Virus record (IMG/VR): IMGVR_UViG_3300022602_003287
Span: 1-52,555 of that record
Direction: 5' to 3' (one strand)
Length of the DNA: 52,555 nucleotides
From: a virus
The notes under the pieces were generated by a model, which saw only the letters and a program-made list of their open reading frames with translations, made no database searches and was not told the origin of the DNA. How positions within the stretch are numbered: the stretch's first letter is position 1; the number at the start of each line of letters is the position of its first letter. Below, piece after piece: positions 1 through 6,527 of this stretch. The position numbers and the translations under genes were made by a program.

Positions 1-64
1 ACTCTCTGTAGTCTTTTTCTGCCCACTTGTAGACATCTACGAATGCGTTAGTTACTTGGTCCAT
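1..64 (-). CDS. Partial N-terminus, possible gp33-like late-transcription protein
   Basis: Only the first 21 residues are in the window: MDQVTNAFVDVYKWAEKDYR and one more. The ATG overlaps the end of the dsbA-like gene by 17 nt and is preceded by AGAGAAG, a usable ribosome-binding site. In T4 the gene directly downstream of dsbA is gene 33, the RNA-polymerase-binding late co-activator, so position suggests gp33. The short peptide has no motif that would prove it. Function is inferred from gene order only. Confidence 0.4.
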   Translation of the reverse strand, partial: MDQVTNAFVDVYKWAEKDYRE

Positions 65-329
65 CTTCTCTACGATTAGCATGACCACTAATATCTACGA
101 TGGTTTCTAGATCATCAAACTCACGGAATACTTGATCCCAAGTATCTTTTTGTGCGATACGTATAGCTTTTTTTATTACACTAGGTTTAACCTCTAGTTC
201 TTCTGCTACCGCTTTGATGGTTTCATTTAAGCCTTCAGTGAGATCTTGTATCTCCTGCATGACTGTGCAACCTTCTGCTATAATCTGTTTGATCTTGGCC
301 TGTTCAGGGGCTCCGAATGCTTTACTCAT
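48..329 (-). CDS. dsbA: DsbA-like dsDNA-binding protein (late transcription)
   Basis: This 93-residue acidic, all-helical protein is close in length to T4 DsbA (89 residues), a double-stranded DNA-binding protein associated with late promoters. It shows the same pattern of a helical N-terminal half, a middle segment with lysine pairs (VKPSVIKKAIRIAQKD) and an acidic tail (FDDLETIVDIS). The likely gp33 gene follows directly, as in T4. The start has GAGGAC 10 nt upstream. It probably binds phage DNA in the cytoplasm during late expression. Assignment rests on size, pattern and neighbourhood; the family is too short and divergent for certainty by eye. Confidence 0.6.
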   Translation of the reverse strand: MSKAFGAPEQAKIKQIIAEGCTVMQEIQDLTEGLNETIKAVAEELEVKPSVIKKAIRIAQKDTWDQVFREFDDLETIVDISGHANRREDGPSN

Positions 330-339
330 ATGTAATGTC

Positions 340-381
340 CTCTATATCTTTTATTATAGAGATTTATATGGGAAAAAGCAA
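340..381 (-). promoter_or_regulatory. Promoter and 5' hairpin of the dsbA-like gene
   Basis: A T4-late-like box TATAAATC lies at 361-368. A sigma-70-like -10 TATAAT lies at 353-358, with a weak -35 TTGCTT at 376-381 (17-nt spacer). The leader also contains a perfect 7-bp hairpin (CTCTATA at 340-346 with TATAGAG at 355-361) that ends on the Shine-Dalgarno GAGGAC. So this gene may have both early and late transcription, and some control of translation. The overlap of elements is seen directly; activity is inferred. Confidence 0.4.
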
Positions 382-400
382 CAGTTATTTTATCAAACTT

Positions 401-474
401 CTAGTAATCGTTTCTGTATTTGTTGACTTCCTTGCCGACACTCGGTGGTTTGAATACTGCTGGTAATGTACCTA
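401..474 (-). other. Out-of-frame coding tail of the upstream 281-aa gene (frameshift)
   Basis: Directly after, and partly overlapping, the stop of the 281-residue gene, the -1 frame reads 29 good codons: TPRPNLGTLPAVFKPPSVG followed by KEVNKYRNDY and a TAG at 401-403. The final VG....YRNDY closely matches the C-terminus of the neighbouring 1145-residue protein (VGNAADQYRNDYY). It therefore looks like the lost or recoded C-terminus of the upstream gene. I see no classical slippery heptamer, so a one-base deletion, an assembly error or unusual recoding are all possible. Confidence 0.6.
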
Positions 475-1317
475 AGTTTGGTCGTGGCGTAGTATTGATC
501 CTACTATGGTCTTGCCAGCCGCGTCGGCAGCGGCATTAATTGCTGTAGGTACTGCCTTGGCGGCAGCTTCTTGACTGCCGTGTAATAATTCATCGACTGC
601 ATTTTTTACAAAGACATTTTCTATCTCTGTATCTGCTAGATGTTCAATTCCCTGTATAGCGCCTCCGATAACTGCGCCTATGGCCGCACTTTTTACACCT
701 GATTTTGCCGCGGCAGATAATTTAGATCCTAGCAATAATTTCATACCAAAACTAACAAGACCTGCTACAGCGGCTCCAGCAAGAATACTCGGCCCTGCTA
801 CAGATCCTGCCGCTACCGTTCCTGCAGTTAAAGCAAGGCTGGCCGCTAATTGAACTAGTGTAAGTATTGCTATCTCTGCGTATTCGTTTGATTCCGCGAT
901 TTCTCTTAGTTTATCTATACTTTTTAGTATAGAAGGTCCAAAAGAGGTCTTACCCATTTTAGCAGTAATCTGTTGCTTTAGCTGATCAAACTTTTGATCA
1001 AAGCCTTCTACTGGGCCACCGGGGTTATTCATTATTTGCTGTAGTTGCATTTTAGCATTTACAGCCATTGCTTTTAGTTTATCTAAAACACCTGTGGGTT
1101 GTGCTTGTTTTTGAGGTTGCTGAACTTGTTGTGGCTGTTGTTGAACCTGTTGTTGAGGTTGCTGTCCGGCAGGAACTGGGATTGCCGCTTCGAAGATTTC
1201 AAAAACTTGTCTAGGAGTAAGATCTCGCTGATGTAGATTAATTTCTCTCCCGAGGTCCTCAAACAACTGGGTAACTTGCCGTTCTCTACTTTCGAATATA
1301 AACTCTTTTGCTCGCAT
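472..1317 (-). CDS. Putative capsid-internal protein with CTS-like leader, Q-rich linker and membrane-like helices
   Basis: 281 residues. The N-terminus MRAKEFIFE-S resembles the T4 capsid-targeting leader of internal proteins (MKTYQEFIAE-A). Residues 51-72 are a glutamine/proline linker. Residues 148-197 and 211-222 are Ala/Gly/Leu-rich and hydrophobic, like membrane-inserting helices. The C-terminal half is amphipathic and helical. I do not recognise the family. The ATG has no Shine-Dalgarno and lies 4 nt after an ATAAATA late box, so the mRNA may be leaderless. The reading frame is broken at the end: the next frame continues with a plausible tail down to 401. Packaging in the head and a role at DNA entry are inference. 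Confidence 0.55.
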   Translation of the reverse strand: MRAKEFIFESRERQVTQLFEDLGREINLHQRDLTPRQVFEIFEAAIPVPAGQQPQQQVQQQPQQVQQPQKQAQPTGVLDKLKAMAVNAKMQLQQIMNNPGGPVEGFDQKFDQLKQQITAKMGKTSFGPSILKSIDKLREIAESNEYAEIAILTLVQLAASLALTAGTVAAGSVAGPSILAGAAVAGLVSFGMKLLLGSKLSAAAKSGVKSAAIGAVIGGAIQGIEHLADTEIENVFVKNAVDELLHGSQEAAAKAVPTAINAAADAAGKTIVGSILRHDQT

Positions 1318-1321
1318 CTAA

Positions 1322-1328
1322 TATTTAT
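1322..1328 (-). promoter_or_regulatory. T4-type late promoter box, leaderless geometry
   Basis: ATAAATA followed by TTAG and then ATG. In T4 late promoters transcription starts about 6 nt after the box, which would put the start on the ATG (within one base). The same box-to-ATG spacing occurs at 11407-11413. Confidence 0.45.
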
Positions 1329-1369
1329 CGAGATTTAATCGAATATTAATAAGTTATTGTATCAAACCG

Positions 1370-4300
1370 CTAGTAATAATCGTTTCTATATTGATCTGCC
1401 GCATTTCCAACGCCTGCTGATCTTTTGAGATTTTTAATAGTCTTATGAACCGTGCGACCTAGGCTAGGTGGTTCATTTTCTCCCTTATGAATATTATAGC
1501 TGGGATTCCATGCCTTTTTTAGTTGATTTTTTAAAGAATAAGGGTCACCCACTTTTGGATCTGTTTTAGGGGTGTATAATTTTTTCTCTATCCGAGCAAT
1601 ATATTTTTTAAGTTCAGGATCAACTTCTTCCAATGCTAATTTTTTAGCAAATTTCTTCAATATACGGTCTTCATACATGTCGCTAGAGTGTTTTTCAAAA
1701 TATTGATGTTCTAGATAGTGTTTGCTAGAGCTTACGCATTCACTGGCCTTAGTAAGTTTCATGGCTACCCATCCATCTAATCTAGTTTCAGGTTTTATCA
1801 TCTTGAACAGCTTCATGCTATATTCTACGATCTCTTGTAGATTCATTCTTGCTATATCACCGCTTGGTTCGGCTTCGCTTTCTTTAATACCTTTATCGTC
1901 TTTTTCTGGACCATCGACTGCTGGCTCGAATTTGGTACGATAATCTAGATAATGGTAAACCTTGTCTAACCATGTAGCGGCGTTAGTTAGGTTAGCGGCT
2001 ACCCAAGGTTCGATATCATCATTTGGTTCGATCATCTTTAATAGATCCATAGCATATTTGGCATTACGATATAGTTCGCTACGTGCCATCTGACCTTCTG
2101 GATCATGATGTTGTTTAGGTTCAAACTCATCGTCTCCTAATCCCATGATGTCTTCGTTCATTATACTTTCCTTGATTCTTTTTCCGTCTTTGTTATACTT
2201 GCCGGATTTTTTCTTAGAGATAGCAATAGCACCACGAATCTGAGCCGCACTCGCTTCATCCATGGCTTCCTTAAATCCTTTACCAGGTATCCATCCTTTG
2301 ATAGGCTTGCACTTGCAGGAATCCCCAGGACATTTGCAGTTCTTCATACCACACTGCATACAACGTTTTTCTTCGCCTTCCGCCACACCTTGCTCATCAG
2401 CATAGCAATCATCGCAATAAACATTTCCGTTGTCATCTACATTACTATCTTCGCCTGGTCCAGCATGACCTGTAGGTGCACCGCAACTATCGCAGTGTTC
2501 TTCTCTGGGATGATTGGTCTGACCAAATGTTCTGCCATCTCGGGGAATGTGCGATTGAGAATGACGGTCCCATACTGCTTCCGCCACACCTGACTTTCGA
2601 GCATCGCCAACAGTGCTCAAGAACTTTTTGTTTTTGTAAATCTTGGCATGGTCTGAATGGCCACTTTGTAGTGCATGACCTATTTCTCGATAACTATACA
2701 TGCCGGGCTTGTCGGGATCATTGGTCACTGTATATGAGTCCGAGCCTTCCGCCACACCTTGCTTAAAACTGTTAGCACTGATAATTTTTACATTAGCAGG
2801 AACACCTAGTGCTAATGCGGCATAGAGCCGTGTTCTACCACCAATTACATAAACACCTGTAGGTAATTTCAATAGCACTGGTGGGTCGTAGTTTCCAGAT
2901 TTGACATATTGGATGTAGCCAGTTATATCACGCTGGCGTCCCTCACCTGCATCACGGGCCTGCATCAGTTTTATATATTGTTGTTCTGCATCTGGTCTGC
3001 CACTAATCTGTTGGATTGCTTTCAATGTTTGAGCATCGTTGCCTTTGTTGGCAAGATTTTTTAATTTAGGAATGCTTGCGGCAGGTATTTGTGTAGATGA
3101 CGCTCTATCAATAATAGGTGTTATTTTTTCCACACTTTGTTCATCATTACCGTATCCCATTTGTTTGACAAATTGTTGTATTTCTGGCACAGGTTGTCCT
3201 ACCAATTCCCACGCTTCATCTGACGATGCTTCATTTAAGAAGCCTTCCGCCACACCTTGCTTCAACTGTGATAGTATTTGTTCTTTTTGTTTTAGTAATT
3301 CTTTGCGTTTTTCAACAAAAGCCATACTATTAGGTTCTCCAACTGGACCACCTCTCATTAATTTTAACTTTTGATTGATTGATTGAAGTTGTGCGTGTAA
3401 TTCTTCCTTGCCTTCCGCCACACCTTGCTCTTGACCTAAAGCCTGTTTAATAAATGCCTGATGTTGTGGTTCTAAATCAGTTAGCATTTGTTTTGCCTGA
3501 GCAGTTTTATACTGTTGTCTTGCTACATCTGCCATAGCATAAGCACTGGCTAGTTTTGAAGCCTGACTAGCTAACTCTGGATTATCTTTTAAATAAGAAC
3601 GAATACTTCCATAAGCACTGGCCCTATCAACTGGATTTAAATTTAATAACTTATTAAGTTTATCTGCGACAAATGGATCCATGCCTTCCTCTATACTTTC
3701 GTTAGACACACATTTACGAACCCATCCGCCATTCTTACCTTTTTTAGTACCCTTGGCATGTTTACCTGGCCAGCATCGAGTAAAGCCATTACTGTCTTTT
3801 TGACCTTTCTTAATTTCATTAAGATTACCATGTGTTTCGCACATACCGCACTCAGGACATACCATTTCCATTACTTCATGGCTTTCGTTATGTTTCTTCT
3901 TGCCGGCACAATGAGCCTTTTGACTGAAACCTTTAGGATGGCTACAGTTGATTGATTTCTTATACTTTTGGCTCCACGCTTCTGCTATATTTTGTTTTTT
4001 AGCGGCAGCGATACGTGAGTGGAGGTTACGTAATCCATGTTCCATACCGCGTGCTTCGCGCTCGGCACTGGTTAGATTTTGTTCACGGTCGGCATACTGC
4101 CATCCGCTACCACCTAGTGATTTATATCTCGCTAGCATCTTTTCATACTCTGCTTCTAGTTCTGGAAGATTGGCAGCGTCCTGTGCTATAGCATCTTGGG
4201 CACGTTGGTTGGCCGATGCACGTTCTGCATCTTGTCTTACTTGCCTCTGACGACGTAGTTCGTCATGTTCTGGATCACCATGCACACGTAGATTCTTGAA

Positions 4301-4807
4301 CCTAGGATCAGTCTTCTGTAGATCCTTGAAGAAAGACATCATATCTTTACTTTCGTCAGTTGGCTCGTCGACTCCCCATGAAGGGCTAGTATCTATTAGG
4401 TGAGCTATTTGGCGCCAGTAATGATCGCTCATCTTACCGTAGCCATAACTCCATGCCTTGCTACGTGCGAGTTCTTCTACACTCTTGCCTTTCTGATTAG
4501 CCAGGCCTTGGAAATACTGTGCCAGCTTCTCAGGAGTATCATTCCTCATTTCGAAATTCTGTTTAGCCTTACCTAGTGGATGGCTGGCTTCTCCTATTAC
4601 ACTGATAACAGTCTCCATCATCTCGGCTTTCTTATGTTTGGCCTTACGTGGCTGTGTAGTAGCATCTTTAGGATTCTTATGTGCTCCTGCCTTGCCGGCC
4701 ATCTTACTATTTTTAGCCACAGGGCTTTTTACAGTCGCAGGTTCTGTGGGTTTAGTATGCATTGGATATTTTTTAGCCTTGAAGCCTTTTTTATGTTCGT
4801 TTATCAT
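1370..4807 (-). CDS. Modular polyprotein-like protein with repeated prohead-protease-like sites
   Basis: 1145 residues, built from unrelated small modules joined by short glutamate motifs. Visible junctions include IGE-A (73/74), IAE-A (276/277), IEE-G (374/375), VAE-G (465/466, 521/522, 687/688, 810/811), LNE-A (526/527), VAE-A (743/744) and MDE-A (851/852). These fit the T4 gp21 cleavage pattern [I/L]xE-[A/G/S]. Modules include a basic Cys/His segment (278-305), a Cys-rich piece (317-366), a ParB-like piece with IGGRTRL (655-661), two zinc-ribbon-like pieces (772-801, 816-833) and two related helical modules with W-V-A (907-961 and 985-1040). The tail ends YRNDYY. Best guess: precursor of several virion-internal peptides. 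Functions of the modules are unknown. Confidence 0.6.
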   Translation of the reverse strand: MINEHKKGFKAKKYPMHTKPTEPATVKSPVAKNSKMAGKAGAHKNPKDATTQPRKAKHKKAEMMETVISVIGEASHPLGKAKQNFEMRNDTPEKLAQYFQGLANQKGKSVEELARSKAWSYGYGKMSDHYWRQIAHLIDTSPSWGVDEPTDESKDMMSFFKDLQKTDPRFKNLRVHGDPEHDELRRQRQVRQDAERASANQRAQDAIAQDAANLPELEAEYEKMLARYKSLGGSGWQYADREQNLTSAEREARGMEHGLRNLHSRIAAAKKQNIAEAWSQKYKKSINCSHPKGFSQKAHCAGKKKHNESHEVMEMVCPECGMCETHGNLNEIKKGQKDSNGFTRCWPGKHAKGTKKGKNGGWVRKCVSNESIEEGMDPFVADKLNKLLNLNPVDRASAYGSIRSYLKDNPELASQASKLASAYAMADVARQQYKTAQAKQMLTDLEPQHQAFIKQALGQEQGVAEGKEELHAQLQSINQKLKLMRGGPVGEPNSMAFVEKRKELLKQKEQILSQLKQGVAEGFLNEASSDEAWELVGQPVPEIQQFVKQMGYGNDEQSVEKITPIIDRASSTQIPAASIPKLKNLANKGNDAQTLKAIQQISGRPDAEQQYIKLMQARDAGEGRQRDITGYIQYVKSGNYDPPVLLKLPTGVYVIGGRTRLYAALALGVPANVKIISANSFKQGVAEGSDSYTVTNDPDKPGMYSYREIGHALQSGHSDHAKIYKNKKFLSTVGDARKSGVAEAVWDRHSQSHIPRDGRTFGQTNHPREEHCDSCGAPTGHAGPGEDSNVDDNGNVYCDDCYADEQGVAEGEEKRCMQCGMKNCKCPGDSCKCKPIKGWIPGKGFKEAMDEASAAQIRGAIAISKKKSGKYNKDGKRIKESIMNEDIMGLGDDEFEPKQHHDPEGQMARSELYRNAKYAMDLLKMIEPNDDIEPWVAANLTNAATWLDKVYHYLDYRTKFEPAVDGPEKDDKGIKESEAEPSGDIARMNLQEIVEYSMKLFKMIKPETRLDGWVAMKLTKASECVSSSKHYLEHQYFEKHSSDMYEDRILKKFAKKLALEEVDPELKKYIARIEKKLYTPKTDPKVGDPYSLKNQLKKAWNPSYNIHKGENEPPSLGRTVHKTIKNLKRSAGVGNAADQYRNDYY
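2376..3430 (-). repeat. Five interspersed copies of a 20-bp repeat coding for QGVAEG linkers
   Basis: On the plus strand GCCTTCCGCCACACCTTGCT occurs at 2376-2395, 2744-2763, 3242-3261 and 3410-3429. A shorter variant occurs at 2578-2591 (CTTCCGCCACACCT). On the coding strand each reads [K/E]-Q-G-V-A-E-G, or S-G-V-A-E-A for the variant. The four full copies are identical even at third codon positions, while the modules between them are unrelated. The copies therefore look like a spreading linker cassette and not only protein-level convergence. Confidence 0.85.
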
Positions 4808-5361
4808 TGCCTTCTCACTAGTTTAGTTTTTTTCTTCTTAGGAGTTCCTTCTGATTCTCCATAAGTTCCACCGAATAATGTTCCTACTTGGCTAGGTTTC
4901 TTGCCGCCGGTTTTATCCGTAGCACTATAAGTCATACTGCCTGAATTTGTGCTACCCGATGTAGCGGATGATTCTTTTACTTTTTTCTTTTTCTCTCTAC
5001 TATGAGGATTCCAATCTGGGACTGGACTAGTTGTGTATGTATCTTTTAATTCTTTACTACCACCTGGTGTAAGTTGTACTTTAGGAGTCCCTACTAGATC
5101 CGCTGCCGCTTGTAATATGTCATCTTCGGCTTGTGTATACCCGATAGTTACAAACTTCAATCCCGTCGGCCCTGCTACATCCATCTTTTGATCTGGCATA
5201 CCAGCTAGAGCGACACCGAATCTATAAGCGAGATAACCACTGCTATTATCAAGTTCCGGATATATGTGACTATTAGGTAGGCTTGATACACTATCGGGAT
5301 GGAATCCACTGGCTCCTGCATAATCTTTTGATTCTTTAACTATAAATTCTCTTGCTCTCAT
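4804..5361 (-). CDS. Putative internal head protein with CTS-like leader (paralog A)
   Basis: 185 residues. The leader MRAREFIVKE-S is 10 residues and ends in Glu before Ser, like T4 MKTYQEFIAE-A. The core (residues 21-121) has YRFGVALAG (46-54), TIGYTQAEDDI and DTYTTSPVPDWNPHS. These match the next upstream protein, so the two are tandem paralogs. The tail (122-185) is Lys/Ser/Gly-rich and ends KKKKTKLVRRQ, suited to contact DNA. The start overlaps the upstream stop by 4 nt (ATGA), so translation is probably coupled. Family not recognised; head location is inferred from the leader and the neighbours. Confidence 0.6.
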   Translation of the reverse strand: MRAREFIVKESKDYAGASGFHPDSVSSLPNSHIYPELDNSSGYLAYRFGVALAGMPDQKMDVAGPTGLKFVTIGYTQAEDDILQAAADLVGTPKVQLTPGGSKELKDTYTTSPVPDWNPHSREKKKKVKESSATSGSTNSGSMTYSATDKTGGKKPSQVGTLFGGTYGESEGTPKKKKTKLVRRQ

Positions 5362-5789
5362 GATCTTGGGTTCCAGTTATTGACGGGGCTTTTTACATAG
5401 GTATCATCGGGTTCAGTGCTGCCATGTTTAGTCATGGCTGATCCTTTTAGTCCCATTTCTTTCGCACTCTTTTTTATGATATCTAGATCGGCACTACTAT
5501 AAGCTATAGTTAACATTTCATTTGACGCAGGGCCATTCTGCGCATATTCTTGGTCTAATGGGCTGCCAGCCATATGAACACCGAACCTGTACATATTATA
5601 ATAGTGGGCGGGTAGGTCTGGATAATTCATGACATCGGGGATGACATTTTGATGATGGGGATGGAATTTCTTCCTGTTGCCACTCATACCACCGTTGGAG
5701 CTATTACCATTACTTCCGCTAGATGATCCGCTGTCACCTCCGGCATCTCCACCACCTCCATCCTCGTTGATTATTTCTCTCCAGCGCAT
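5358..5789 (-). CDS. Putative internal head protein with CTS-like leader (paralog B)
   Basis: 143 residues. MRWREIINE-D forms a short leader like those of its neighbours. A Gly/Ser/Asn spacer (11-38) and a His-rich patch (HPHHQ) follow. The core, with YRFGVHMAG (67-75), TIAYSSADLDI and DTYVKSPVNNWNPRS, matches paralog A downstream. Unlike A it lacks the Lys-rich tail. The ribosome-binding site AAAGGA lies 8 nt upstream. The function is unknown; duplication plus divergent tails suggests two related virion components. Confidence 0.6.
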   Translation of the reverse strand: MRWREIINEDGGGGDAGGDSGSSSGSNGNSSNGGMSGNRKKFHPHHQNVIPDVMNYPDLPAHYYNMYRFGVHMAGSPLDQEYAQNGPASNEMLTIAYSSADLDIIKKSAKEMGLKGSAMTKHGSTEPDDTYVKSPVNNWNPRS

Positions 5790-5792
5790 AGT

Positions 5793-6230
5793 TTATCCTT
5801 TAAGGCTGGCACGCAAGAACCAACCATGTTTACGATGAGCATCCATACGCTCTGCTAAGAAGTTGCTAAATCCGTGTTCGCCGTGTTGCTCGGCAAGATC
5901 ATAAACCAGTTTTAAAACTTTAATTAGTTTTTCATTATCTTGTAGTAGTTCCTGTACCATGCCCTCTTTAGGTAGTAGATGATTTTCATCTGGTATCTGG
6001 CTTAACATACTGAAAGCACTGTGGCTAGCGGGTACATATGCTCCTATGCTACGTATCTTTTCTGCGAAGTCATCTATGCTATCTAATACTTCTTGATAGA
6101 TGCCTTCGAATAACTTATGGTATTCATAGAAGTCATTGCCTTCGACGTTCCAGTGAAAGTTATGGCTCTTCAAATAAAAGCTGAATGTGCTAGCGAATCC
6201 TATCTTGGCTGCTTTCTGCAGATCTTCCAT
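5793..6230 (-). CDS. dps: Dps/ferritin-like DNA-protection protein
   Basis: 145 residues with the Dps signature SHNFHWNVEG and the helix LFEGIYQEVLDSIDDFAEKI. The ferroxidase-site residues are in place: H26, H38, E42 (usually Asp), D53 and E57. Dps forms 12-mers that oxidise and store iron and protect DNA from peroxide. There is no long basic N-terminal tail, so DNA binding would be weak or by another surface. It stands 3 nt from the CTS-leader gene pair, inside the block of putative head proteins. A CTAAATA box sits 26 nt upstream. It could act in the infected cell or be carried in the capsid; the second is speculation. Confidence 0.88.
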   Translation of the reverse strand: MEDLQKAAKIGFASTFSFYLKSHNFHWNVEGNDFYEYHKLFEGIYQEVLDSIDDFAEKIRSIGAYVPASHSAFSMLSQIPDENHLLPKEGMVQELLQDNEKLIKVLKLVYDLAEQHGEHGFSNFLAERMDAHRKHGWFLRASLKG

Positions 6231-6255
6231 GGGCTAATCCTAAACAATATTAGTG

Positions 6256-6262
6256 TATTTAG
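6256..6262 (-). promoter_or_regulatory. Possible late box (CTAAATA) upstream of dps
   Basis: CTAAATACAC lies 26 nt upstream of the dps ATG, between it and the preceding gene. CTAAATA is a variant close to ATAAATA used by T4-like phages. A weak AGGAT ribosome-binding site follows. Single-base difference from the boxes elsewhere in the window. Confidence 0.3.
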
Positions 6263-6263
6263 C

Positions 6264-6527
6264 TCATTTCTTCCATAGCTCTATCCAAGCGGGCGTACCG
6301 GGCTTGATGCCCATTTGTTTCGCTAACTTAGTGTTAGGATGGTCGGGATTAAGATAATCAGGACGAGCCTTGGGGGTATTCATATATTCTGCCAGCCTCG
6401 TTTCTGCTCCTAGCTCACCTAACCAGTTACTTGGCATCAGTTTATGTATGGGGTCGTCTGGACTTAGGAAACAATCAGGATCCGTGGATGCTGAATATTG
6501 ATGTCCTGTTATCCTATATTGCTTCAT
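6264..6527 (-). CDS. Conserved small phage protein of unknown function
   Basis: 87 residues, acidic, with no membrane segment. Two similar pieces repeat within it: DPDCFLSPDDPIHKLMPSNW and PDYLNPDHPNTKLAKQMG, each of the form hydrophobic-PDxP-xx-K/L-hydrophobic. The ATG overlaps the stop of the 961-residue gene by 4 nt, so the two are probably translated together. I do not recognise a family. Confidence 0.6.
   Translation of the reverse strand: MKQYRITGHQYSASTDPDCFLSPDDPIHKLMPSNWLGELGAETRLAEYMNTPKARPDYLNPDHPNTKLAKQMGIKPGTPAWIELWKK

Noticed and set aside
368-466. Plus-strand 32-residue frame starting ATGGGAAAAAGC
   Set aside because: Lies antisense to the frameshifted tail of the 281-aa gene; no ribosome-binding site.
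2376-3430. Regular short repeats that could suggest a CRISPR array
   Set aside because: Spacing is uneven (about 170-500 bp), and the repeats lie in frame inside one long gene as QGVAEG codons.
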